From positions 186,001 to 250,000 of the forward strand of contig JAFEVB010000025.1 of the NCBI GenBank assembly GCA_032629725.1: 64,000 nucleotides of DNA, given 5' to 3'. Under the pieces are notes generated by a model. The model saw only the letters and a program-made list of their open reading frames with translations, ran no database searches and was not told the origin of the DNA. Shown here piece by piece: positions 23,346-34,184 of the stretch. How positions within the stretch are numbered: the stretch's first letter is position 1; every line of letters starts with the position of its first letter. This DNA comes from Gremmenia infestans. Taxonomy: Eukaryota; Ascomycota; Leotiomycetes; Helotiales; Hamatocanthoscyphaceae. Position numbers and translations under genes: made by a program.

Positions 23346-23770
23346 GGTTAGTGGATCGCGGGGGGGAAATCGTGTGGTGGTGTGTTATTTGAGGGGTTTT
23401 GATGCTTTCGAGCTAAAAGAAAGAGAGACGGGCTTGGATGGGGAGATTTCGTGTTTCTGTATGAGAGGCATTATTGTGGTATATGTGGTGTGTTGGACGT
23501 CTTACATTGATCCTCATGGATGCGTGGCTGCGCCGCACAAGCCATAAATCAACGGCGCGGGCAAATACGTGAAATCGGAGAGCTAGAGATCTTTATATAG
23601 TTCCATTAGCTAGAAGCTAGCATAGCATAATAGCTAAGAACCTTGGAAAAGATGCCAAGGACCCTTACGCCTCGACTTCATCTGGAGTCCGTGCAGTGAT
23701 AAGTACCCCGCATTATCATAGTAACCCACCCCACCCCCGCCATACCCCTGATCGACACGAGCTTATCAGA

Positions 23771-24537
23771 TCAGATCATCAAAGCGCCCATCCCAACAGC
23801 CATCACACTACCAAAAGCAGCTACAAGCCATTGAGCCTCACCTCTTGCCTCAACACCAGCGCTCTTCGAGGCACTTGGGCTAGCGCTGCCTGAAGTTGTA
23901 GGTGTTCCCGACGTCGCTGCTTTGGCGGGGCCGACTGTTCCGCCTGATACTGCGGTGCCACCTTTGGAGGTTGGAACGTTTTTGGCCGCTGCGATGTAGT
24001 TGGTCAGGGAGGTTGAGGCATCGGTTCTAGTAGGTCGGTTGGGTGAGTTGAAGTTCAAGTATACTATGGGGTAAAGCCTACGACAGAGAAAACTTACGGA
24101 GGGTTAATGACGCCCGCCATGCCATTCTGGCAATGCGTAGGAGCTGCGCAGTAAAACCAGATAGGGTTTGTGTTGTTGATGAGGACAGAAAAGACGTTTT
24201 TGTTCTCCCCGCTGTCTGTTGAGAAGCCGCCGCTCCAGAAACCGGTTCCGTTATTTAGGGGCACGCAGGGGGAGTCGAAGGATGATTGGGCGACAGAGTG
24301 TTGGGTTGGGTAAAAGTGGAATTCGATGGTGTCTCCTATAGCTGCGGTGGTGCTGTTGGGTGAGAATTTAAGACCGTCTTCGCCGACGTCTATGATTTTC
24401 ACGTTTGAGGGCGTGGATGAAGACGGTGAGGCGGAGGGGGAGGCTACAGATGTACTTGAAGAATCACTACCTCCGCCGTATTGAGCAAGTGTAGAAGGAA
24501 GTAACGACAGTACTAAGTGAAGCTTGGAGAACTGCAT
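23771..24537 (-). CDS. Extracellular serine-rich cupredoxin, GPI-anchored type
   Basis: Two exons (24537-24098, 24026-23771) give 231 aa. The 71 nt intron (GTAAGT...CTACTAG) keeps phase and removes an apparently open stretch. The start at 24537 begins a signal peptide (MQFSKLHLVLSLLPSTLAQ), then a Ser/Thr/Pro linker. The cupredoxin domain spans ~45-150, with the complete type-1 copper ligand set H80 (TQHSV), C130, H135 (YCAAPTHCQ) and M140 (NGM). A Ser/Thr/Gly-rich stalk and a C-terminal hydrophobic tail (WLVAAFGSVMAVGMGALMI) predict GPI anchoring. This family is widespread in ascomycete cell walls; the physiological electron partner is unknown. All ligands are intact. Confidence 0.92.
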
Positions 24538-25985
24538 ATTGACTCTAATAAAATTTGAATGTGTGTAAATAATTGGGAGTCTTGACAAAGTTGAGAGAAT
24601 TTGAGGTGATTTATAGTAAGCAGGCAAAAGGTTCGTACAGTATATATCTCAGTGGCTTGCCTGCAGAGTGTACAATATAACGTCAAAAGCTTACCCAGCA
24701 CACAACATGCCGCTTCACCATCATCCACCTCGAAATAGCGTGGATTGAGCAAAGCACGAACAGGAAGAGGCTCCTAGAAGCCGCGCAGCTAGTTACCGGG
24801 GTACTATCGCCCGGAAGCAATCCAGACACCAATGAACTAGTATAACTTTTCGAACCCCATGCCTCAGATCCCCCAGAAAATTGCAGGTTGTATAGGCGCT
24901 TGTCTCTTTTAGGCGAATGCTCTCCTTGGAGAAATAAAGTGGCTGACCCTCAGCCCCTTTTCACGACATGCAGTGGGACCCTGACAACCCCAGATGCGGA
25001 GAATAAACAGCACGATCCCCATCAAGCTCGGTTGCCGGCAACACTTGTGCCAATAACAATCCATGTAAAAGCCAGGAACCGGTAAAAGTTTCCGTCTCGA
25101 TTGCTAGCTTGCCTTGCCTAGGTACCGAGTAAGCTGCCTCGAGTATTTGTGACTCGTTATAAAGGCTTGCTGCGGGTGGCAGCCTGGTAGCGCGGTATTT
25201 GTTTGCCTGTTGTTTGTCGAGAAACCCATACGGGGCCAAGTATTTGTAATAATTTCAATGTATTGATACCCTCCACAAATGGGAGTTGCATTATTGACGC
25301 ACATTCATCTGAAGTGGTGTACTGTGTGACTACATGCAGACTTCGGCTGCGAAGTGTTGGATGTGGAGGCTGTGCTGAGCATAAGTATCTTGCCGATGCA
25401 TAGATTTCTCGTTTCTCTCGATCATCCTCTTCTACCACTCTTTCTACCAACATTATCTTTGATGTATCTACACCATGCTATTATACCAACTGTGCTTGTA
25501 CTATTCTATTATCATGCTTAATTTCTAACTATATTAATATTTTTCTTCTTTCATATAAAGCACTCTATTAGTATAATACTATCCTAATAGTAAAATAGTT
25601 ATAGTACTTGTTAAGCACTTTATTAAGTAATGTTTTTTGTAGCTTTATCTGCTTTTAGAATTTCTCTATTTTTTTTATATAAAGTATACTCTAGGTTAGT
25701 AGAGTGATAGAGGAGAGAAAGAAGATAATAGTAGTAGTAACAGAGCAGTTACCGGCAATAGGGATTTGTAATAAAATAGAGAAGTTTTTTGACTACTTGT
25801 AGAAAGGCTTTGAAATTGTATTTTTTGTATAAAATACGTTAAATAATAAGTATCCTAGGTTTCATATTTGCAGACTTAAAAATGTGTATGTTTCTTACGA
25901 TCTAATAAAATCCCACAGCTCTAAGGCAGGTCATAAGTGACCTAACTATCTCACAACATCCTAAAGTTATGGCTCCTGCTTATAA
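24538..25985. other. Intergenic region, partly AT-rich, no gene seen
   Basis: The first ~850 bp have mixed composition without a convincing gene. From about 25450 to 25960 the DNA is very AT-rich, with dispersed TATTA/ATAAA runs typical of old repeat-derived DNA. No RNA gene is seen. Confidence 0.4.
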
Positions 25986-25989
25986 CGAA

Positions 25990-26820
25990 TCAGAGATCGC
26001 CAGATTGGTGGGTTGGTGGCCACCAGAGCGGCGGTGGTACAAATGGGCTGAAATTCCCAACTGGATCAGGTGGCATTGGATTCGGAAGTGCAATTGGAGC
26101 AAATGAATCCCTACCATCAGCTCCTGGAGGTGCGGGTCCTGGAGGCACGGGAAGGGGCTGGGCTGGTTGCGGATTGGCCCCGCTGCGGATTGGCCCGGTT
26201 GCGAGTCCACCCGTAAAATACGTCTGACACATATGTTAGACATTAGATGTAGAAAGATATACAGAATCATTAGGAGAGCTTACCAATCGCATAGTACATG
26301 AGAGTTTGAGGATTGAGTAATGCCCTGTCGGGTTGGAAAAATGCCAATAAATCACATTCCACAGGTTCATATACCTCTTCGTCCTCGCGAAGATTGTTCG
26401 GTAGGATATTTGGGTCATGAAGCATCGGCATAATTAGGTTAAGAGTGTTGATACAAAACATCGTCTCCATTGAACACACTTACCAAAGTACCCAACTCGG
26501 ACGTCAAGACTAGAACCAGAAGTATGATTGCTTGGTCCACTTGTCGAATCATTATTGTTGATGTGGATGTTCACAGTGTATATCCCTGAAATTCCAGGGG
26601 AGTTGGACACGCATCCGGCAAGCACTAGAGCTATTTTGAATGAGAGTATATAATTATACTAGGTTTGGAATCTTTACTATGAACTAAAATGATAGGAATA
26701 GCAAGCAAGTATATTGCTAACCGGAGGTTCAAACTGTCTGTGATGGATATTTTAGCAAGAGGGAAAAAGGAAAGAAAGCAAAGATTTCCACATACCTGTT
26801 CTCCGAGCGTATACACCCAT
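25990..26820 (-). CDS. Fig1-like membrane-fusion/Ca2+ regulator family protein, gene model unresolved
   Basis: From the ATG at 26820 a short first exon (MGVYARRT) splices at GTATGT into a hydrophobic segment (LNLRLAIYLLAIPIILVH). That splices (GTAAAG, 47 nt intron) into LVLAGCVSNSPGISGIYTVNI, then LDVRVGYFGKCVQWRRC. The combination of an IxGIYxV strand and GYFGxC...C matches the Fig1 family (claudin-like GxGxCxnC signature), which acts in Ca2+ influx and cell fusion during mating. Downstream the frame shifts: a coding-like stretch (NNLREDEEVYEPVECDLLAFF) and a Pro-rich tail ending at 25990 lie in other frames. I could not join these with good splice sites, and the expected later membrane helices are missing. 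It may be frameshifted or decayed. Confidence 0.4.
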
Positions 26821-28136
26821 TATAGCCTACCGATATTATGATTTGAAGAAGAAAGGGCAAATATGTCTGAGCTGTCAAGTGTATCGCGTATCTGTCGAGG
26901 GCGGGAAAAGGGGCGGGAAAAGGGGCTGAAATAGAAGAGAACTCGAAGTTTGGTTGAAACTTGAAATGATAAAAGAAAATAAGAAGCAAAGATATTTCTT
27001 GAAGTTACTTTCAATGTACTTGTACGAGAACTTTTCCGTAGAGTTTGAAAAGATAACAAGAATATGCCTCCCCAGAACGGCGGTTTTACCTCGAGAGCCA
27101 GACCTCACCGCCACATAACTTCGCCCTCGGCCGGGAAGAACGAAACAGCTATCATTTACTATATTAAACTCCTATGAACCCTGGTGTTCGTTAAACGCGC
27201 GACTCTTCTAACATACCTAGGCCTAGTTTAGGGGCGCTATTAGCAGGGTGTAATGACTTATAAGGATGATTAATAGGTCAGGCCAGAAGTATCCAACAGA
27301 GAATAAGTGGGTTGAGTGGTACCTAAACATTAACGTATCGAGTATTCAGAGGAAGTTTAAAGACCGTGCTAATCAGCCTTGTCGGCAGATCACGACCCTT
27401 TGTCAACTAGATTTCGTAGCTTTGGCCCAACCTGCTGGCCTTGCTAAGGTCCAATTCGGCGGGACGCTAATTAGGACCGAAGATCCTAGTATATTTTCCC
27501 AGTCAGACGTGTTCTTGAAAGACTTGAGATGCCTTCGCCGTGGACTAATATGGAGATCCTGTTGGCTCCAGTTGGAATCTGTTGGTTTTAACTTAAAGTA
27601 GAAACACTAACCCGAGACCCATTTCTAAAGAGACTTTCTACGCTCACCGAGTGTCCGACCAGCGGTTAGGCGCATTATCAGATATATGGTGCTTGCGAAA
27701 AACAGAACGAGCAGCTCTTCGGGTGCTGCCATACGAGTATGCTGCTCGAAGTTGGCAACAGAGGGGTTTCGCAACCCCTCGACTCTGGTGTCCTTGCTGT
27801 GCAATTTTGAAGACCGGCGACCGCCGAAAGCGTTCTCAGTGCTTTACAGCTTTAGGCGTGTAATAGAAGGTCTCGATATTCACCATGATATAACTGCAAG
27901 TTCTCGTAGACCTTGGGCGGCTCACATTTCGCGTTGTAGTGTCAAGTATGGTAGGGTATCTTGGGACGTGCGTTACGAGTAGCCCGATGCATTTAGACTG
28001 GTGGCCCCACGGCCTTGCAAGGAGGCCACTACAACCTCCGCGCCAGACGCACTCCAGCTCACCTCGAACAACAATTCGTTCAGTCAGGAAATCTTTGCCT
28101 TCACACTTCTCCACATTTGCGAGTCCCAAATCATCA
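26821..28136. other. Intergenic region, no gene supported
   Basis: This is mixed AT-rich DNA with several short frames but no recognisable protein. The stretch 27266-27601 is open on the + strand, but its product resembles no family I know and lacks a plausible leader. The final ~200 bases upstream of 28137 are CA/CT-rich and leader-like. Confidence 0.35.
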
Positions 28137-29057
28137 ATGGCGCCAATTAATCTGCCTTACTATGTTCCAACTTCTGAACTGCCTCAGCCGCTTCCTACCA
28201 ATCAAGAAATACACGACTCGACAGAGCAACTCATGGGCATGGGTGGTCGAAGACTCGTCCGAATCGGTCCTTACGTTGTCAAGTACGGAACCGGTGTCAG
28301 TTGCATAGAAGCAGAGAACATGCTTTTTGTTAGTGGAAGAACAACAGTACGAATTCCTCGAGTGTATGCTATCTACACAAGTACAGAAGCGAACAGTGTC
28401 ACCGGTACCGGAGTAGAAATGTCCAGCTATATCGTTATGGAATACCTTGAGGGACACACTCTGGATTTCGAATGGGGCCTACTGAGTGCTCAGCAGAAAG
28501 ATGGTATTTCTGATCAACTTCGGGAGTATATGAATCAGTTACGGTCAATTCCGTCTCCCGGATATTATGGCAGTATAGCGAGACGTGGGTTACTGGATTG
28601 CATGTTCTGGACCGGCCACGATGCATGTGCACCTGTGAGTGGGCCTTTCAATACCGAAAATGGGCTCAATGAAGCAATGTGCGACAAAGCTACTTATAAC
28701 AATTTGTCGCCGGAGAAAGTTGAGTTCTATAGACGAGCATTTCCTGTTGTTCTACGAGACCATGCACCTGTCTTCACCCACGGCGACTTTCAGCGCAAGA
28801 ATATCATCATAAAACGAATATCTCCGTCTACCACAAGGGAAGTCCAGAGCTCAGATCCAGAGGACGACACCTTTGAGCTGGCTGTGATTGATTGGGAGAA
28901 TGCTGGATGGTACCCCAACTACTGGGAATCCGCAATAGCGTTATTCGCTTGTGGTGGTTGGAAGGATGATTGGCATAAGTGGGTGGGTAGAAGCTTGGAT
29001 TTGTTTTTGAACGAATATGTGTGGATGCAGATGCTTCGAAGCGAGCTTTGGTCATAA
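28137..29057 (+). CDS. Aminoglycoside phosphotransferase (APH)-type kinase-like protein
   Basis: This is a single exon of 306 aa. I start at 28137 (MAPINLPYYV, after ATCATCA), since upstream in-frame codons look like leader. The kinase-like fold is readable: VVKYG with K49 as the probable ATP-contacting lysine and a following Glu at ~58-60; hinge-like SYIVMEYLEGHTL (97-109); the Brenner catalytic loop H215-GD217-xxxx-N222 (THGDFQRKNI); and metal-binding D252 (VIDWENAGWYP). All catalytic residues are present, so small-molecule phosphorylation is plausible. Fungal genomes carry many such genes whose substrates are unknown, and there is no reason to infer antibiotic resistance. It borders the transposon-rich segment. 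Confidence 0.9.
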   Translation: MAPINLPYYVPTSELPQPLPTNQEIHDSTEQLMGMGGRRLVRIGPYVVKYGTGVSCIEAENMLFVSGRTTVRIPRVYAIYTSTEANSVTGTGVEMSSYIVMEYLEGHTLDFEWGLLSAQQKDGISDQLREYMNQLRSIPSPGYYGSIARRGLLDCMFWTGHDACAPVSGPFNTENGLNEAMCDKATYNNLSPEKVEFYRRAFPVVLRDHAPVFTHGDFQRKNIIIKRISPSTTREVQSSDPEDDTFELAVIDWENAGWYPNYWESAIALFACGGWKDDWHKWVGRSLDLFLNEYVWMQMLRSELWS

Positions 29058-29457
29058 AGATTCGACACTGGCTAGTTATCCAGAAGTTTCCACTTTCATA
29101 TGGTTGTTGTTTCCATTGAATTTCGAGGCTCATTCCTAAAATCATCTTCCTATACTGCTAAGTAGCATCAAAGCTGGAAGGGACGATACCGGATTCTGGT
29201 TGACATTGCCCCGCATCTCGCGAGCGTGGTCTTCGCAGTTGCGGCATGGCCGATCAGGGGAGCCTGGTGGGAAATAATGGGATGTAGGTAGAAGGGCCGA
29301 ATACGCAGGAGGTGCAAGCATCGACGGTGACCGTCGAGAGAGTGGTGGCTTTTTGGGGGGAGGAAAGGAAAGGAAATGAAAGGAAAAAAGAAAGAGAGCA
29401 AGGACCAAGTGACGGGAGACGCGCGAGCTTTATACCTGGGGGGCAAACCGCAGTACT

Positions 29458-30326
29458 AAGATTATATATACGGTTATTTACTAATTCCATATTGTTTCAA
29501 ATTTAAATTACTCGATCCATATTGTTTAATGCATATATTACTTGATCTATACTATTTGATTTTTTTTTACTAAAACTTGCATACCTACTACTAGTAGTAG
29601 AAGCTTATAACTTTATATATCTTCTAGGATATTAGCATACTAGCATATAGCTATAATAAATGCTTATATGCCCTATTAGGATATGTATATCACATAAACC
29701 ACGTGATCTTAGCCCTAATAACTAAGTATTATTAAGACCTTTTACTTTATTACTATAACCTTAGCATTTACACCTATAAATGCAATAATAAAACTATAGA
29801 TTACTAGGCTAGATAAATAAACTATATATATAGATAAGATCACGTGATATATATGATATGTATATAATATATATGTTCTAATACTTCTAGCTTATTATTA
29901 CCCTTTTTAATTTTATATCTAGGATGTCAGGAACCTGACATGATGTGAAAAGGAGATCACGTGACTAGTCATATGACCTGTATTTTGAGTGAAAGTCATA
30001 TGACTGCCAAGGCTTGGTGTGGCGCTAAGAAGTGAAACTGTATAAAGGGGCTTCCATCTCTCTCACTTAGCTCTCTAGACGTTATAATACCATCGATTCT
30101 AGTATCCACTTCACCCTGCTTATCAGTTCCTCACATAGGACTTTATTACTAGTAGATAATAGTATAGCATTATGCTAGCGCTATTTCTAAGTATAATAGA
30201 GCAAGCTACTAGTAGAAACTGAAAAGTGTATAGATCGAGTAATAAGAGCATTAAACAATATAGATCGAGTAATTAAAATTTAAAACAATATGGATTTAGT
30301 AAATAACCGTTATATATAAAAATCTT
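29458..30326. mobile_element. Long-TIR (MITE/foldback) element interrupted by a solo LTR
   Basis: The left arm (29458-~29565) and right arm (~30215-30326) are inverted copies about 100 bases long. Shared blocks include CGGTTATTTACTAA, CCATATTGTTT, AATTACTCGAT and TATTGTTTAATGC, with mostly transition differences. The interior is AT-rich and codes for nothing. A 211 bp solo LTR with its target duplication (29920-30140) lies inside, so the original element was about 650 bp. Exact ends and target duplication of the outer element cannot be fixed because the flanks are TATA-rich. Confidence 0.8.
29925..30135. mobile_element. Solo LTR of a retrotransposon, 211 bp, with 5-bp target duplication
   Basis: The element begins TGTCAGGAAC and ends GTTCCTCACA, a nearly perfect terminal inverted repeat starting TG and ending CA. 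It is flanked on both sides by the identical pentamer TAGGA (29920-29924 and 30136-30140). Inside is a TATAAAGGGG promoter-like motif at about 30041, followed by a CT-rich stretch, as expected of a U3-R boundary. No internal retrotransposon sequence remains, so it arose by LTR-LTR recombination (established mechanism). It lies inside the TIR element. Confidence 0.88.
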
Positions 30327-30390
30327 TTCTAATAAGTATAAAAAAGCTTATAAGATTATAAATCTTAAGTACTTTATATAAAGCTCTAAT

Positions 30391-30573
30391 TGTTGGTATC
30401 ACAGATTGATATCCGTGATCACTTCTATACTACGTAGTAGACTTGATTCTGGTTGATGTTGCATACTATCCATAGTGGTGTTGTGAATGCGAAGAGGTGA
30501 TGCCTCTTCGCTGACTAAGCTACGCGAGATCACATGACTAGAAAGGTCGGGATGCCATACAATTATCCCAACA
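30391..30573. mobile_element. Solo LTR, 183 bp, with 5-bp target duplication
   Basis: It begins TGTTGGTATC and ends TTATCCCAACA, with the inverted ends TGTTGG/CCAACA. It is flanked by the identical pentamer CTAAT (30386-30390 and 30574-30578). No internal coding region remains. TGTTGG...CCAACA ends are typical of fungal copia-type LTRs. It shares the motif GAGATCACRTGACTAG with the LTR at 29925, possibly a promoter element. Confidence 0.85.
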
Positions 30574-30947
30574 CTAATCTAAACTTTATAGAAGCAATTT
30601 AAAATAAATTAAGTGTTTCAGTAGTAATCAAATAAAAGTTATCCTCTTTGGATTTTAGTGATATAGGCCCGTGCGTAAATTGTTTTGGCCCACCAGTGGG
30701 TCGAAATGCGAGTCTAATCTAGCCTCAGCCTTATTCTTTCACTCACTCAAGTACACTTCACCATCCGCTCCTACAGCTCCACGATCTTCACATCTGAGGA
30801 CACCAACCACCACACGTGAATGCTCACGATGCATCCGGTTTCGGGTCGTGATGGTCTCGAGTAAGTATATGTTCTCTTGTACCCTGTTGTCAATTCCATG
30901 ACAAAAGCCGATCCCAACTCTTTGAAAATACCTCAATGCGAGTATAA

Positions 30948-33690
30948 ATGACCCCACGAGACTACCCACCCATTGAAAGCACACCAGATGTGGCTACTGG
31001 TAATACTCGAGTCATCTACCCAAGGATCGAAGTTCTAGTCCAAGTCGGAGACGCTTCGTCCTGTTCAGGACTCTTCCGAACAACCCTCACATCTGCCAGT
31101 CATCCACTGTCTCCACATCCCCGCACGACTCTGCCCGCACAAAAATCCGCAATTCTCAAATCATGCCTGATCACCAGTCAGCGGGTAAGCAGAATACTGA
31201 CACTATCGGGGATTCTTCTACTCCGGAAGACTGCCGCCTCGTAACGCTGTAGCTAGCCGGGCTAGAAGAAGCCCATTCATCGCGATCTTGGGTTCGGATC
31301 ATATGTGGCAGACTTGACGGGAGTTGCGCATGATACCAAACACATAGGGCTATACTGTATCTTGGACTGGGCAAAAAGGCTGTTCCTACGAATTTCCGAA
31401 TCGGAACCTCAATTCTGTCTGCCACTGACTGCTTTCGGTATGCTGCGTCGGAATCATTCTTTCCTATTTTGGTGGGGGATTGTGAAGCAATGAACCATCC
31501 CTACAAGATCGTTCCTTCCCTTCTTGGGGGTTTGCCGACAATCTAGCTACCTCTTATGCAGTTATTTGCCGCACGATCCTTCAAATAACCACATTCCGTT
31601 GCTCATCAACGGAATCAACGCAACCCCGAAGGTTACGTTGACATATTCTCCACATCGCACAGTCGCGACCCAGATGCCGCCGCATCGAAGATGGATTGAC
31701 TGTGGGGTCATTCCAAGGAGTCCCGAAATGACTATAGGTTTGGAAGAGTGCCCTAGAGTTGGTGAGGCATTGCAAGATGTCGTGAAGACATGCATCTCGC
31801 TGGCTACCCACTGCTCCTTCCGCGCCGCGCATTTATATGCATAGCTGGTGAGATGAGGTATTCAACGCTAGACGTGCCCCAAGCTTGCGATGCATTGGTG
31901 GCGCTTGTGGGCAAACCTGGAGACACATGGAATTCGTGCCCAGACCCCATTTCCGATGTCCTCTGCACATATTATCGCGGAAACGGAGTCACAGACGCTG
32001 AAATGCCTACTTGGAAAAGCGCCACAGATTTCCCGATCCTAATCTTGGAGGACTTGCCGTGAAGTTTCACACGAAAGCATTCACATCATTGCCAATGTTA
32101 AGCTCGAGCAACAGAAGCTAGTCGACAGCAGTGCGTTCTTCTCCCATCCCAGGACTAGGAAAGCTGGTATCGCACGTCTGGACTGCCAGCGGGAGTACAA
32201 ATTGAGAAGGGGACCACACTGACTTCACTTCAAAGTCTGGTTTTCAGTTGCGCTGGTACAATAGAATGAAAGCGCGCCGAATACGCAATATTGAAGGCAT
32301 CTGAACCGATAATAACTAAAATCCGATGACGACTAGCCATACGCTCTCCAGCATGAAACACCAGCATCTAGCCAAGATGTCAGGAATCACGTCCGCTTCT
32401 GGGAAAGACATATGCTGTCCATGCGGAATTTATGATCAAATCTTTCCATGATGCACTTGTTGATCTAGAGCCAGAAATCAGACTCAATCTGCTGCTGATG
32501 CAAAATTGCCTTATGCAGCTAGCTCTAGGGGTAGTTATAATGTGATGAGCTGAGATAGAATGCGTCTAATTCGTCATCTGAACCCAGGAGACAGACGGCT
32601 AGCTTCCGGTTTAATACGCCCAAATCTATCCATAGAGTATTCTACTTATGTCTTGTGATGTTACTAACGCGACTTCAGCTCTTTCAATCGTCCAACCTCG
32701 AGTATTGACCCAAACCTCCGATTGATTCAGCTCGAGGTGCAATCTCGGCGCTTTGCCGGATATCCCCTCAAGACACGAGAACATCAACGCCATCGAGAGT
32801 GACATTTAGCATTGGATGCAACCCGAGATCGCTCGATCCGTGATGTGGTCCAGTGACGTTATAGACTGATCCCCTATCTTTACTCGCTTATGTTTCACAG
32901 CCACTTGACTGCCTTACCCTCCAAAGATGGATTTGGTGGGGTTATGAGGTCTGATCCAGAAGTCCGTTTCCTTGAAGTTATGGGTGGACAAGCCCAGTAC
33001 TGGCTAGGAGACACTCCGCTTGTACGTTGTCTATATCAGCCCAGCTCGAGGATATATGTGTCAAAGGAAAGACATGAAGATTGCGGGGATGGCAGCTTCA
33101 ATGCGCCATGCCAGCATCTGATGGCCAATATGTTGATCTCCAGTCAGATTGGCAAGACAGTATTCCCCTCGTGGCGAAATGTAGGTGGTGTGGTCATGAT
33201 CTGCAAGGACCCCCAAACCAGATTGCCAGGAGGCAACAGGTTCCCCTTTGCAAATGTCGTAAAGTATAATTGCGGTGCTATTGAAGCATTCCCATCATCC
33301 GGATCGTCCAAGGCCACCTATTCCAAAAACTGCTATGAAGATGATGCGATTTCTGCCCGTCCAGAGACTTACCAATTCGGTACCCAGTATAGCTCAACGG
33401 AGAATGGAGTCATTGTGAAGTTCGAGACAGGTGAGGCAAACACCCTTATTCCACCCACAAGGAGCTCGATATCATTGTGTCTGGCGGAGATCAGAGATCC
33501 GTGGTGTTCGGGGCCGCGAAAGGGGTTTGTGCCAAAAGGGAGAGAAGCCGTGGTCGTAAGGTATACGCTTTGCGTTTCTTTATGGGTAACTGGATATCCA
33601 AGTCTTTTGAGAGGGTGGGTGCATACCATTTCGCAGTCCGTGTTCGTTGTCTTCTTGGAGGTTCTGAGAGTATGGTTCATGATTAGCCTT
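30948..33690 (+). pseudogene. Decayed protein-coding gene of unknown family
   Basis: Protein-like segments follow each other on the + strand but in changing frames and with internal stops. They include 30948-31130 (ATGNTRVIYPRIEVLVQVGD), 31305-31493 (GVAHDTKHIGLYCILD, LPLTAFGMLRRNHSF), 31850-32062 (LDVPQACDALVALVGKPGD), 32890-33250 (VRFLEVMGGQAQYWLGDTPLVRCLY, GGVVMICKDPQTRLPGG) and 33430-33690. The composition is that of real protein and the order is continuous. However, the segments cannot be linked by introns alone: stops occur in all frames between 32063 and 32880. I do not recognise the family. It lies just downstream of the two solo LTRs. An alternative is an active gene with many introns, which I consider less likely. 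Confidence 0.55.
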
Positions 33691-33903
33691 TGTAGTTCTT
33701 TGGGGATGATGGCCTCTAAACCTTCAGTTGTGTTCATTGACCTCCCTGTGCGGCGCCTCCGTCGGTTATCATGCGTATCTTTTCCTGTCGTTCCAATGAT
33801 AGAGGGTGGTGCTCGGTGCCGTGCCATTAGGAACACAAACTTGGTTCCTTTGATGGCCAAAGGACAGTGGAGAAGCAGTATCTGCGGACATGATCGTGTG
33901 TGA

Positions 33904-34184
33904 GTACGCGGGCGGAAAAAAGAGATTGAAGCGCAGTCTCGAGTTCTGATGATAGGAAGAATTGTACAATCATCGGCTCAGGTATATTTCTTTTCTATTC
34001 TTGTTGAAGTATGATGTAGTTCTATTCTGTCGGTGAAGGTAGGTACCTAGGTACTGCTTGGGATATTCTATCTTGATCCTTAACTCCTTGCGGGGCCTTC
34101 TACGTTTTCTATCACCTCTCGGCTCCTCCTCGACAACGCCATCTTTGCTTCCACCCACAAACAACCACGCACATCTTCGCCATC
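33904..34184. promoter_or_regulatory. Leader/promoter-like region
   Basis: The last ~100 bases before 34185 are CT/CA-rich and end in ...CTTCGCCATC before ATG, the composition usual for fungal 5' leaders. No other feature is seen. Confidence 0.35.

Noticed and set aside
27266..27601. Plus-strand 111-codon frame in an AT-rich gap
   Set aside because: No recognisable family, no leader-like context and no splice logic; likely chance.
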